From Stenotrophomonas maltophilia (GTDB lineage Bacteria > Pseudomonadota > Gammaproteobacteria > Xanthomonadales > Xanthomonadaceae), in assembly GCF_002138415.1 (NCBI RefSeq), contig NZ_CP015612.1:2706001-2770000 (forward strand): a stretch of 64,000 nt of DNA, read 5' to 3'. Numbering within the stretch: the first letter of the stretch is position 1; the number at the start of each line of letters is the position of its first letter. Positions 34,490 through 42,925 of this stretch are shown here, piece after piece. The notes beneath the pieces were generated by a model that saw nothing but the letters and a program-made list of their open reading frames with translations, ran no database searches and was not told the origin of the DNA. The translations under genes were made by a program, and so were the position numbers.

Positions 34490-34548
34490 GTAGAGCCGAG
34501 CCCATGCTCGGCTACCGTTCGCGTGGAGCAGCCGAGCATGGGCTCTAC
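34490..34548. repeat. SMAG/REP pair (GTAGAGCCGAG subtype)
   Basis: GTAGAGCCGAGCCCATGCTC at 34490-34515 and an inverse hairpin ending GGGCTCTAC at 34530-34548. The head GTAGAGCCGAG is the exact complement of the sequence recognised by the bridge RNA at 23442-23627, making this an unoccupied predicted target site. Confidence 0.9.
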
Positions 34549-34558
34549 AGATTCAAGG

Positions 34559-35461
34559 TCACGTCCACGCCGGGTCTGCGGTGAAATCGATGGTCAACCA
34601 GAATGTGCTGCCGCGCGCGTCCAGCCGCACCGCGATCTCATCGCGCATCGCATCGACTTCGCCCACCGACCCCATCGGCGTGGTCGGGTCAGCCAACACG
34701 TGGATCTCGATGAAGCGCATCCGCCCCATCTTCGCCACGTGGCTGGTGAAACCGGCATAGCCGCGCTCGGTCACGAACGCCTGCATCACCTGCTGCACGC
34801 GCCGGTCCAGATCATCCGGTGCCACCTGCAGCACTTCCCGCATGGCCTTCCACGCGCTGCGCGCCGGCACCGGCAAGACCGCCAGGCTGATCAACGCCAG
34901 CACGATTGAATCCAGGTACGGCACCCAGTGGTGCCACTCACCGCCGTGCAGGATCAGCGCCAGCACGAAGGCCAGCACCACCGCCAGGCTCATCAATCCG
35001 CCCAGCAGCCAGCCGCGCACGTCCAGCCACAACAGGGCGGAGCGCAGGTGCCGCGCACGCTGTGCGACAAATGCCGCCATCGCCAGATTGCTGGCACTCA
35101 GCAGTGCCGCCCACCACAGCGCGGGCCCGAACTTCACCTCGTGCCCGCCCGTGGTCAATCCGATCACGGCGTTGGCCAGCGCATACACGCAGGCCAGCGA
35201 CAGGATCACACCGCCCAGCGCCTCGACCATCGGCTCCAGGTGCCAGTAGCCGTACTGGAAGCGCGGGCTCTGCTCCCGCGCCACCAGCCGCAGCACCGAC
35301 AACGACACCAGGGTCAGGGCGACGTCGACCAGGCTGTACACGCCGTCGAACAGGATGGCCTGCGATCCCACCAGCAGGCCACCGATGAAGCCGACCGCGC
35401 TCACCGCAAGGGTGACCCCGATCGAGAATTTCAGGATGCGTTGCTCGCGCGCGGTATCCAT
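34559..35461 (-). CDS. cation diffusion facilitator (CDF) family transporter
   Basis: 300 residues with six predicted helices and a C-terminal cytoplasmic domain (GMGRMRFIEIHVLADPTTPMGSV-like). TM2 keeps the paired aspartates (FDGVYSLVD, Asp39 and Asp46). The TM5 counterpart of the canonical HxxxD site reads LWLDVRGWLLGG with no His-x3-Asp, so the metal site differs from YiiP/CzcD. Metal or even substrate class is uncertain. It lies 28 bp downstream of the decarboxylase stop, same strand, and may share its transcript. Confidence 0.8.
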   Translation of the reverse strand: MDTAREQRILKFSIGVTLAVSAVGFIGGLLVGSQAILFDGVYSLVDVALTLVSLSVLRLVAREQSPRFQYGYWHLEPMVEALGGVILSLACVYALANAVIGLTTGGHEVKFGPALWWAALLSASNLAMAAFVAQRARHLRSALLWLDVRGWLLGGLMSLAVVLAFVLALILHGGEWHHWVPYLDSIVLALISLAVLPVPARSAWKAMREVLQVAPDDLDRRVQQVMQAFVTERGYAGFTSHVAKMGRMRFIEIHVLADPTTPMGSVGEVDAMRDEIAVRLDARGSTFWLTIDFTADPAWT

Positions 35462-35489
35462 CGTTCGCCGAAGGGCCGACCGTTGCGGG

Positions 35490-37778
35490 TCAGGCCTTCA
35501 GCACCTCCACCTTGTACGACACCGCATCCCCCTCCTGCTCGATGATGAGCCCATGCACGTCCGATTCGAAGCCCGGGAAACGGGCGTTCTGCTCGCGGGC
35601 GATGCGCAGCGACTGGATGATCGGCTCGTCGCTGTCGCCGAAACGCTCGCCCGGCATGATGGTCGGGATGCCGGGCGGGTACGGCACCAGCATGGTCGCC
35701 GCAATGCGGCCGCTGATCTGCTCGATGTCGACCCGTTCGATCTCGCCCTTGACCAGGTGGTTGTAGGCATCGGCCGGGGTCATCACCGGCGTCGGCAGAT
35801 CCACGTACATTTCGCGCATCACCTTGGCCACGGCAAATTCCTGGTTGAACGCGTGCAGCGCGTCGCACAGGTCGCGCAGGCCCCAACCGGCGTAGGCATT
35901 CGGATAGTCGGCGGCCAGCGTCGGCAGTGCCTGGCTCAGCGGCGCATTGCGGTCGTACAGCTCCTTGAACGCCATCAGCTCGGTGACCAGGGTGCTCCAC
36001 TTGCCCTTGGTGATGCCCATCGAGAACAGGAACAGCACCGAGTACAGGTTGGTCTTCTCCACGGTGATGCCGCGGCCCCACAGGAACTTGCTCAGCACTG
36101 CCGCCGGGATGCCCAGCTTGCCCATGCTGCCGTCCATCGCCAGGCCCGGGGTCAGCAGGGTCACCTTGATCGGATCGATCAGCACGTAGTCGTCGACCAG
36201 GTTCTCGAAGCCGTGCCAATGCGCATCCGGCTGCAGGTACCACTCCTCGCGCTTGGCCACCAGCGGTGCCGGCGTATCGCCCTTGTCCAGGCTGCGCTCG
36301 ACCTTGGTGGGCTGCCACACGCTGAACCACCAGTCATCGCGGCCCAGGTCATCGCGGACGTGCAGCATTGCGCGGCGGAAGGCGATGGCCTCGTCGTGCA
36401 TTTCCTGAACCAGCGAACGGCCGGCATCGCCCTCCATCATCTTCGAGGCCACGTCACAGGCTGCGATCACCCCGTAGTGCGGGCTGGTCGAGGTGTGCAT
36501 CATGAACGACTCGTTGAAGCGTTCGGCATCCAGGTTGCGCTGCGCCGAGTTGCGCACGTGGATCATCGACGCCTGCGAGAACGCGGCCAGCAGCTTGTGC
36601 GTGGAATGCGTGGTGAAGATGATCGCATCCTGCTCGCGCGGCTTGCCCTTGGCCATGCCGTAGTGGTTCTCGTAGAACGGATGGAACGCGGCGTAGGCGT
36701 ACCAGGCTTCGTCGAAGTGCAGGAAGTCGACCGCGCTGCCGATCTCGTCGGCGATCTTCTCGGCGTTGTAGCACAGGCCATCGTAGGTCGAGTTGGTGAC
36801 CACCGCGATGCGCGGCTTGGAGCCGGCCTTGTAGGCCTGGCTGGCCAGCGGGTTGGCAGCGATGCGCTGCTGCAGTGACTCCGGCGTGAACTGGTCCAGG
36901 CTGATCGGGCCGATGATGCCGTGCGCGTTGCGGCTGGGGGTGAAGTACACCGGCACCGCGCCGGTCATGATCAGCGCGTGCAGCAGCGACTTGTGGCAGT
37001 TGCGATCGACGAACACCACGTCGCCGCGGGCTACCGTGCCATGCCAGACGATCTTGTTGGCGGTGGAGGTGCCATTGGTGACGAAGAACGTATGGTCGGC
37101 ACCGAAGTTGCGCGCGGCTTCGTTCTCGGCGTCCTTGATCGGGCCGGTGTGATCGAGCAGCGAGCCCAGCTCCGGCACCGAGATCGACAGATCGCTGCGC
37201 AGGGTGTTCTCGCCGTAGAACTGATGGAATGCGCGGCCGACCGGCGACTTGGTGAACGCCACGCCGCCGGCATGGCCCGGCGTGTGCCAGGAGTAGTTCG
37301 ACTCGGCCGCATGATGGATCAGCGCCTTGAAGAACGGCGGCAGCAGGTTCTTCATGTAGTCTTCGGCCGCGCGCATCACCTGCCGCGAGATGAAGCTCTT
37401 GGTGTCTTCAAACAGGAAGATGAAGCCGTGGATGTACTTGAGCAGCTTGCTCGGCACCTTCTCGATGGTGCGGCGCTCGCCGTACAGGAACACCGGCAGA
37501 TTGGCGCGGCGCGCACTCTGTTCGCGCAGGAAGGCAGTCAGGCGCTGGAACTCGCCATCCACCTCTTCACTGCCATCAATCGAGATCAGCACTGCCGAGG
37601 CCGCCACGTAGGTGCGGGTACCGGCGCGGGCATCATCCAGGTTCAGACCGCACAGCACGCGCTGGTCGTTGCTGCGCAATTCTTCCACCAGGGCGCGGAT
37701 CAGGATGCCGCCGATGCGCGGCGACTCGTAGTCGTTGTCGATGACAATGACCGGATAGTCCAGGGACTTGAAGTACAC
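35490..37778 (-). CDS. Orn/Lys/Arg decarboxylase, AdiA-like
   Basis: 762 residues starting at a GTG that follows AAGGAG by 7 bases. It has an N-terminal wing/flavodoxin-like domain (YFKSLDYPVIVIDNDYESPR), a PLP domain with THSTHKLLAAFSQ (Lys395 as Schiff base) and WHTPGHAGG, and the C-terminal domain with YPPGIPTIMPGERF. Length and domain order match the inducible arginine/lysine decarboxylases (AdiA about 756). It should decarboxylate a basic amino acid and consume a proton. The antiporter gene lies 20 bp upstream in the same direction. Arginine is favoured over lysine by overall similarity, but I cannot be sure. Confidence 0.9.
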   Translation of the reverse strand: MYFKSLDYPVIVIDNDYESPRIGGILIRALVEELRSNDQRVLCGLNLDDARAGTRTYVAASAVLISIDGSEEVDGEFQRLTAFLREQSARRANLPVFLYGERRTIEKVPSKLLKYIHGFIFLFEDTKSFISRQVMRAAEDYMKNLLPPFFKALIHHAAESNYSWHTPGHAGGVAFTKSPVGRAFHQFYGENTLRSDLSISVPELGSLLDHTGPIKDAENEAARNFGADHTFFVTNGTSTANKIVWHGTVARGDVVFVDRNCHKSLLHALIMTGAVPVYFTPSRNAHGIIGPISLDQFTPESLQQRIAANPLASQAYKAGSKPRIAVVTNSTYDGLCYNAEKIADEIGSAVDFLHFDEAWYAYAAFHPFYENHYGMAKGKPREQDAIIFTTHSTHKLLAAFSQASMIHVRNSAQRNLDAERFNESFMMHTSTSPHYGVIAACDVASKMMEGDAGRSLVQEMHDEAIAFRRAMLHVRDDLGRDDWWFSVWQPTKVERSLDKGDTPAPLVAKREEWYLQPDAHWHGFENLVDDYVLIDPIKVTLLTPGLAMDGSMGKLGIPAAVLSKFLWGRGITVEKTNLYSVLFLFSMGITKGKWSTLVTELMAFKELYDRNAPLSQALPTLAADYPNAYAGWGLRDLCDALHAFNQEFAVAKVMREMYVDLPTPVMTPADAYNHLVKGEIERVDIEQISGRIAATMLVPYPPGIPTIMPGERFGDSDEPIIQSLRIAREQNARFPGFESDVHGLIIEQEGDAVSYKVEVLKA

Positions 37779-37798
37779 GTTGATTCTCCTTGTCGAAC

Positions 37799-39151
37799 TC
37801 AGGAACGCTGGGCGCCGGCGCTGATCGCCGAGGCCTCGCGGGCGCGCTGCCGCTGCTGGCGGCGCTCCTCGCTGAAGAAGGGATAGAACACGGTGATGAA
37901 CAGCACGAACAGGAAGGCGTACTGCACGATGGTTCCCGACGAGCCGTAGATCGCCCACAGGCAGTACACGACGGTCAGGCTGGTGAGCGTCCAGAACGCA
38001 CCGGTGTGAACCAGGGTGTGCGAACGCTCGACCACGAAGTAGCAGGCCACGCACGAATAGATGTAGGGCAGCAGGGTCAGCACCACCGCCGCCGACGTGA
38101 TGACGTCGAACTGTGCCGACGCGGTTTCCGAGGTGGAGGTGACCAGCACCGCCAGGGTCATCAGCACTGCTACGATCAGCACGCCCTTGACCGGCACGTC
38201 ATCCTTGTTGGTCTTGCTGAAGATGCTCGGGAACAGACCGTCATCGGAGGCCGCCTTGGCACTCTGCGCGGTCAGCAGGATCCAGCCGCCCAGCGAACCG
38301 GCTGCGCCGATGAAGGCGCACAGGCTGACCAGCGCACCGCCCCAACCGCCCACCGCCTTGGCCGCGGCCAGCGCGAACGGCGCATCGGACGTCTGCAGCT
38401 CGCCATTGGGCACCATGCCCATGATCACCGAGGAGCTGGCGATGTAAGCGATGGCGGCCAGGAACACACCGGCCAGGGTGGCGCGGGCCACGTTCTTTTC
38501 CGGATTCTCCACCACGCCGGCAGTGACCGAAGCGGATTCGACGCCGATGAAGGCCCACAGGGTCAGTGCCGCAGCGCTGGAGATTGCGCCGAAGTTGGAC
38601 TCACCGGACACGTTGTAGGCGCCCTTGAAGATGTCGGCATCGAAGAAGAACCAGCCGAAGATGGCGATGCCCAGGATCGGAACCAGCGCGAAGCTGGTGG
38701 TGACCGTCTGCACCCGGCTGACGAAGGCCGGCCCGATCATGTTGGCGAAGCTCAGCGCCCACACCAGCACCAGCACCGCGATGCAGCGCACCAGCGGCTC
38801 GGACAGGATCGGGAAGAAGTAGCTGAAGTAGCCCACCGCCGCGATCGGGATGGCGACGTTGCCGATCCAGTTGGCGAACCAGTAGATGGTATTGGTCTGG
38901 AAGCCCATGTAGGGCCCGAACCAGTCACGCGCATAGGCATAGGGGCCACCCGCCTTGGGGGCCAGCTTGCCCAGCTTGGCGAACACGAAGGCCAGCAGCA
39001 GCGCGCCCGCGGTGGTGATCAGCCAGCCCCAGATCGAGGCGGTACCGATCTTGGCCAGGCTGGATGGCAGCAGGAACACGCCTGAGCCCATCATGTTGCC
39101 GGCGACGAGGAAGGTGGCTCCGACCACCCCGATTTTCTTTGCTTCTGCCAT
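37799..39151 (-). CDS. APC-family basic amino acid/polyamine antiporter (AdiC/CadB-like)
   Basis: 450 residues with 12 predicted helices. The N-terminal GVVGATFLVAGNMMGSGVFLLP contains the GSG substrate-binding loop of AdiC-type exchangers, and the length matches AdiC (445). It should swap external amino acid for the internal decarboxylation product (for example arginine/agmatine). AGGAG precedes the ATG at 39151. It sits between the DcaP-like porin and the decarboxylase, all in one direction. Confidence 0.9.
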   Translation of the reverse strand: MAEAKKIGVVGATFLVAGNMMGSGVFLLPSSLAKIGTASIWGWLITTAGALLLAFVFAKLGKLAPKAGGPYAYARDWFGPYMGFQTNTIYWFANWIGNVAIPIAAVGYFSYFFPILSEPLVRCIAVLVLVWALSFANMIGPAFVSRVQTVTTSFALVPILGIAIFGWFFFDADIFKGAYNVSGESNFGAISSAAALTLWAFIGVESASVTAGVVENPEKNVARATLAGVFLAAIAYIASSSVIMGMVPNGELQTSDAPFALAAAKAVGGWGGALVSLCAFIGAAGSLGGWILLTAQSAKAASDDGLFPSIFSKTNKDDVPVKGVLIVAVLMTLAVLVTSTSETASAQFDVITSAAVVLTLLPYIYSCVACYFVVERSHTLVHTGAFWTLTSLTVVYCLWAIYGSSGTIVQYAFLFVLFITVFYPFFSEERRQQRQRAREASAISAGAQRS

Positions 39152-39228
39152 GACAATCTCCTGTACTGGCATGAGCCCGGTGCAGCCGGGCATGGGGACG
39201 GGTTACGCTGGCGTACGACCGCTGGCGC

Positions 39229-40662
39229 CTATTTGATGAAGTTGTATTGCAGGCTGCCCTGCACCCGGACCGTGTCGCCGCGCGCACCGCCCTGCTGTTC
39301 CAGGCGGCCGTACAGCAGCTCCATGCCCATCGTCCACGAGGGCGCCGGGCTCCAGATCAGGTTGAACACGCCGTAGCGGCTCTGCCGGAAGGCCTCGGCC
39401 GCCAGTGCGGCGTTCCGCTCCAGGGTCAGCTGGCCGAAGATCAGGTTCGAACGCCACAGCCCGGACCAGTAATGGGTGTAGCCGACGAAGCCGCCGTGCA
39501 GATCCAGTGCATCAAGGCGGCCATCGGCACCGACCACCGCGTCCAGTCCGGAGCCGGTCAGGTCGGCGGTGTAGCGGCTGAGACCGCGACCACCCAGCGC
39601 ACCGAACAGCAGCAGGTCACGCTCGCCCACCGATGCCGAGCCACTCAGCTGCAGGCCGCCGGCCATGCGCCGGTCGCGCTCTCCATCGCCGTCATAGGCC
39701 AGACTGCGTGCCACTGCGCCAAGCTGCATGTGGCCCCAGTCGCGCTCCATGCGCGCCGTCACCGTCACATCAGGCAGCCGATTCACCGCAGCCCGCTCAT
39801 CGCTGGCACCAGCCAGTTCGGTCTTTGGATCTTCGGCGGCGATGGTCAGGGTGTTGCCCTTGCCCATCGCGAAGCTGTGGTGAATGCCCGCCACCAACAG
39901 GTAGCCGGCACCACCGGGCCCTGCGAAGTCCAATGTGTCAGGCAGGCTGTCCGGATCCATGAAGCTGGAGTAGCCGTAACCGGCGTAGGTATTGCCCAGC
40001 TGGCCATAGGCATGGCGCAGGCGGAATTCGTAGCCGTCACTGCTGCCGAAGAAGTCATTCTCCAGGTAGAAGCGCAGGTTGCCGTGCGTGGTCGGACGAC
40101 GCGCCTCGAAGCTGAAGCGGGTCTGCTTGGCATGGATGTTGAAGTTGGAAACATCGCGATGACGACCACCCACCGGCATCGACGAAGGAATGAACTGATC
40201 CTCATCCCCCGCTGCACGCGAATCTGCGATGGCATCCAGCTTGGCGTAACCGCCGATGCGGATCACTGTATCGGTACCGGGAATGGCGAAGAAGCCCTTC
40301 AGGTCAGGATCGGTCGGACCAGCTGCACTGTCGGGACGCGATGCAGCAGTAGATGGATCGGCCACCGACTCGCGCTGCGGCAGTACGGGTTGTGCCACGC
40401 CCGGCACCTGGGTGGGATGCAGCAGATGGGCAGAGCTGGCGGGCGCGACCACGGACGCGGGCGCCTGCGCGGTGGCAGGCCCAACGGCTCCATCGCGCTG
40501 TTCGAGACGGTCCAGCCGCAGCTGCATGCCCTCCAGCGCCTGCCGCATCGCTGCGATCTCACGACGCAGTGCCTGCGCGTCCTCCTTGTCGTCCGTCTGT
40601 GCATACGCCGGCGTGATCGCCAGTGCGGTCAAGCAGGCCAGACTCAGTACCGCCACGCGCAT
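39229..40662 (-). CDS. DcaP-like trimeric outer-membrane porin
   Basis: 477 residues. A signal peptide (MRVAVLSLACLTALAITPAY, then AQ) is followed by a coiled coil (about 27-58, ALRREIAAMRQALEGMQLRL) and a Pro/Ala/Ser linker. The barrel starts with GYAKLDAIADSRAAGDEDQF and ends QGSLQYNFIK. DcaP porins take up acidic or dipeptide-like small molecules. Here it likely gives the antiporter-decarboxylase pair access to external substrate. The start has AGGA 6 bases upstream. Confidence 0.82.
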   Translation of the reverse strand: MRVAVLSLACLTALAITPAYAQTDDKEDAQALRREIAAMRQALEGMQLRLDRLEQRDGAVGPATAQAPASVVAPASSAHLLHPTQVPGVAQPVLPQRESVADPSTAASRPDSAAGPTDPDLKGFFAIPGTDTVIRIGGYAKLDAIADSRAAGDEDQFIPSSMPVGGRHRDVSNFNIHAKQTRFSFEARRPTTHGNLRFYLENDFFGSSDGYEFRLRHAYGQLGNTYAGYGYSSFMDPDSLPDTLDFAGPGGAGYLLVAGIHHSFAMGKGNTLTIAAEDPKTELAGASDERAAVNRLPDVTVTARMERDWGHMQLGAVARSLAYDGDGERDRRMAGGLQLSGSASVGERDLLLFGALGGRGLSRYTADLTGSGLDAVVGADGRLDALDLHGGFVGYTHYWSGLWRSNLIFGQLTLERNAALAAEAFRQSRYGVFNLIWSPAPSWTMGMELLYGRLEQQGGARGDTVRVQGSLQYNFIK

Positions 40663-41013
40663 TGCATCCTCCCTGGACGAACACTTGATTCGCGCTGACG
40701 GGACGCACGCATGTGCCACCCCGGCCTCGCGCTGCCGTTGCTGGAAATGCGGATACTGCGTCGACGACACCGGACAGCCTGCGCATGACAGGCAACAGGA
40801 CCGTGACACTGCCCTGCCTGTACCGATGTCGACGCCATCAAGGCCGCACTGCCAGAGAGGTGGCGACCGCAGCGGTCTGGGTAACAAGCACAGGGTGAGA
40901 GTGTCGTGAATGGCTGAGCCGACCGGCCCCGATCAGAGCCTGGCGAGCGCGGCATCCATCGCGCATTGACGCTGTATTCCATGCGTCACAGGCTAGCTCA
41001 GCTGTCGTTTTTG

Positions 41014-41033
41014 GCCTTGATTGGAATCAAGGC
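41014..41033. promoter_or_regulatory. perfect dyad, putative operator
   Basis: GCCTTGATT-GG-AATCAAGGC, 9-bp arms with a 2-bp centre, in a locally AT-richer stretch about 350 bp upstream of the porin start. No T-run follows, so an operator is likelier than a terminator. The binding protein is unknown. Confidence 0.4.
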
Positions 41034-41121
41034 GCGAGGCTTGATGTCAGTCACTATTCAGACGTGACGACGAACAGATGATGCGCAGGCCGCACATCGA
41101 TCCTGATCACGGAAAGCAACA

Positions 41122-41145
41122 GGCCCGCATGCTGCCATGCGGGCC
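41122..41145 (-). terminator. terminator of the dsbG transcript
   Basis: Hairpin arms GGCCCGCATG and CATGCGGGCC with a 4-nt loop. On the minus strand it is followed by TGTTGCTTT, a short T-rich tract. It lies 30 bp after the dsbG stop. Confidence 0.7.
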
Positions 41146-41174
41146 CGTGGGTCATTCACGATGAGAGGCGCGAC

Positions 41175-42011
41175 TCAGCGCGGGCCCAGCACCGTCTGCA
41201 GGTCAGCGCCCTGCGGCAGGCCGGCGCGACGCTGCACCTGGCCCTGCGCGTCCTGGAACAGGATACCCGGCGTGCCCTGGAAGCCCATCTCGATCATCAA
41301 CACCTGGTTGGCGTCGAGCTTGCCAGCGATCTCGCGGCTGATGTTCGGCAGCGCCTTGATGCCACCGCGATCAAAATCGTGTTCGTTCTGCAGCAGCGCC
41401 GCGCTCGGGTCACGTGCAGCGAGGATGGCCGCCGCCTTGGCCGGGCTGTCCTCGCGGATGACGCCGACCATGATGTGACGCAGCTGCACCTTGCCGGCAT
41501 CGACCCACGGCCGTGCTGCTTCCCAGAACTTGTGACAGTAGGGGCAGTTGGCATCGCTGAAGGTATAGACCACGCGCGGTGCATCGGCCTTGCCGTCACG
41601 CACCCAGGCACTGGCTTCCAGCTTGGTCCACATCTTGGCCGACATCGGCGCGGCGACCAGTTTCTCCACGGCTTCGGCTGCGACGTCATTGCCCTCGGCG
41701 TCAAACAGGCTGCCCACCAGTACGTGCTTGCCATCGGCGGTGACGTAGGCCGCGGCCGGTTGCTGGCCACCCACCACGCCGGCAAAGCCACGCAGGCCGC
41801 CCGGCGCATCGAACTCGGCAACGACCTCGAAACCGTGCTTTTCGATGCCCTTCAGCACGGCAGGACGGTCGCCCTTGGTCGCAGCAACCGGAGCAGTTGC
41901 TGCCGGGGCCGTCTTGCCCGGTGGGGTCTGGGCCTGGCTGCAGGCGGCCAATGCCAGCATGACCGGCAGCAACAGCACCGCCGGAGCGATGCGCATGGAA
42001 GTCGACAACAT
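41175..42011 (-). CDS. dsbG: DsbG-like thiol:disulfide isomerase, predicted lipoprotein
   Basis: 278 residues. The signal peptide ends in a lipobox, LAAC (Cys24), so the protein is probably lipid-anchored, unlike soluble E. coli DsbG. A linker and an N-terminal dimerisation domain (VLKGIEKHGFEVVAEFDAPG) precede the thioredoxin domain with Cys156-Pro-Tyr-Cys159, the same CPYC as E. coli DsbG, and GFQGTPGILFQD with the cis-proline. It should rescue sulfenylated or misoxidised periplasmic proteins. It lies 30 bp downstream of the TlpA-like gene. Start at 42011, or at Met6. Confidence 0.88.
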   Translation of the reverse strand: MLSTSMRIAPAVLLLPVMLALAACSQAQTPPGKTAPAATAPVAATKGDRPAVLKGIEKHGFEVVAEFDAPGGLRGFAGVVGGQQPAAAYVTADGKHVLVGSLFDAEGNDVAAEAVEKLVAAPMSAKMWTKLEASAWVRDGKADAPRVVYTFSDANCPYCHKFWEAARPWVDAGKVQLRHIMVGVIREDSPAKAAAILAARDPSAALLQNEHDFDRGGIKALPNISREIAGKLDANQVLMIEMGFQGTPGILFQDAQGQVQRRAGLPQGADLQTVLGPR

Positions 42012-42041
42012 GGGAACTCCGTAGTGAGATGCCTGGGCAGG

Positions 42042-42845
42042 CTACCGCAGCCGGCGCAGTTTGTGTTCAAGACCGGCCGCAGTCAGTTCGCCCAGGTGCA
42101 GTTCACGCAGGCGCCCGTCGGCATCGAAGAAGAGCGTGGAAGGATAGGCCTGCACGCCCAGCACAGTTGAAGCGGCAGCGTCATCGTCCAGCAACACGTT
42201 GCCCAGCACCAGTCGTTCGCTGGCGAGGAAACCCTGGACCTCATCCAGGGTTTCACCCTGATTGAGGAACACGAACTGCACATCGACATGTGCCTGCTGT
42301 GCCGCCGCCAACACGGGCATTTCGCGACGGCAGGGTCCGCACCATGTGGCCCATAGATTCAGCACCAGCGGCCTGCCCCGGAACTGCTGCAGATCGACCT
42401 CGCCGCCTTGAAGGTCCGTTACCTGTAGCACCGGCAATGGCATCTGGCGCTCCTGCCACGCCGACAGCAACTGGCCGCCACCTGCCCAGAGCAGCACGCC
42501 GATCAGAGCGCTGATCAGCACCGGCATACGCAGCGTGGGCCACGGCCGCAAGCGCCACAAACCCCATGCCAGTCCTGCCACCAGCACCACCACCAGGTGA
42601 TAACCACCGTCGGCGATCTGCAGAATGCTCCAGGGAGCCTCGCGATAGAGCGCGAAGTTCAGGGCGACAAAACTGAGGCGGCCACACAACAGGCCGATCA
42701 GCAGCATGTCCAACACCATGCCTGCTGCCGATGGCAGCGGTCTTTCGTCTTTCCTGTGTGGCCACAGACGGGCGACAGCCGCCGCCAGCAACATGCAAAC
42801 GAGGATCAACACCACCGGCATGGGTACCGGTCCAACACTCGACAT
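42042..42845 (-). CDS. membrane-anchored TlpA-like thioredoxin with four-helix membrane domain
   Basis: 267 residues. Residues 1-125 hold about four hydrophobic helices (VVLILVCMLLAAAVARLW, MVLDMLLIGLLCGRLSFVAL, YHLVVVLVAGLAWGLW, MPVLISALIGVLLWAG) in a layout reminiscent of the Lgt N-terminus. Residues 135-267 are a TlpA/ResA-like thioredoxin domain with Trp-Cys169-Gly-Pro-Cys172. Most TlpA proteins have a single anchor helix. It probably passes electrons to the neighbouring DsbG across the inner membrane or keeps it reduced. Confidence 0.82.
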   Translation of the reverse strand: MSSVGPVPMPVVLILVCMLLAAAVARLWPHRKDERPLPSAAGMVLDMLLIGLLCGRLSFVALNFALYREAPWSILQIADGGYHLVVVLVAGLAWGLWRLRPWPTLRMPVLISALIGVLLWAGGGQLLSAWQERQMPLPVLQVTDLQGGEVDLQQFRGRPLVLNLWATWCGPCRREMPVLAAAQQAHVDVQFVFLNQGETLDEVQGFLASERLVLGNVLLDDDAAASTVLGVQAYPSTLFFDADGRLRELHLGELTAAGLEHKLRRLR

Positions 42846-42925
42846 CAGCCCACCTGTTCAATCGTCCACTGCCTGCATGGTCGAAGCGTCGCGCCCAGGT
42901 TGCAAGCGACGCCCGATATCAGGCA

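Larger units (their letters stand above)
40663..41174. other. intergenic region upstream of the porin gene
   Basis: 512 bp with no credible gene. It contains the promoter region for the porin-antiporter-decarboxylase genes, a perfect 20-bp dyad at 41014-41033, and the terminator of the dsbG gene at 41122-41145. Confidence 0.6.
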
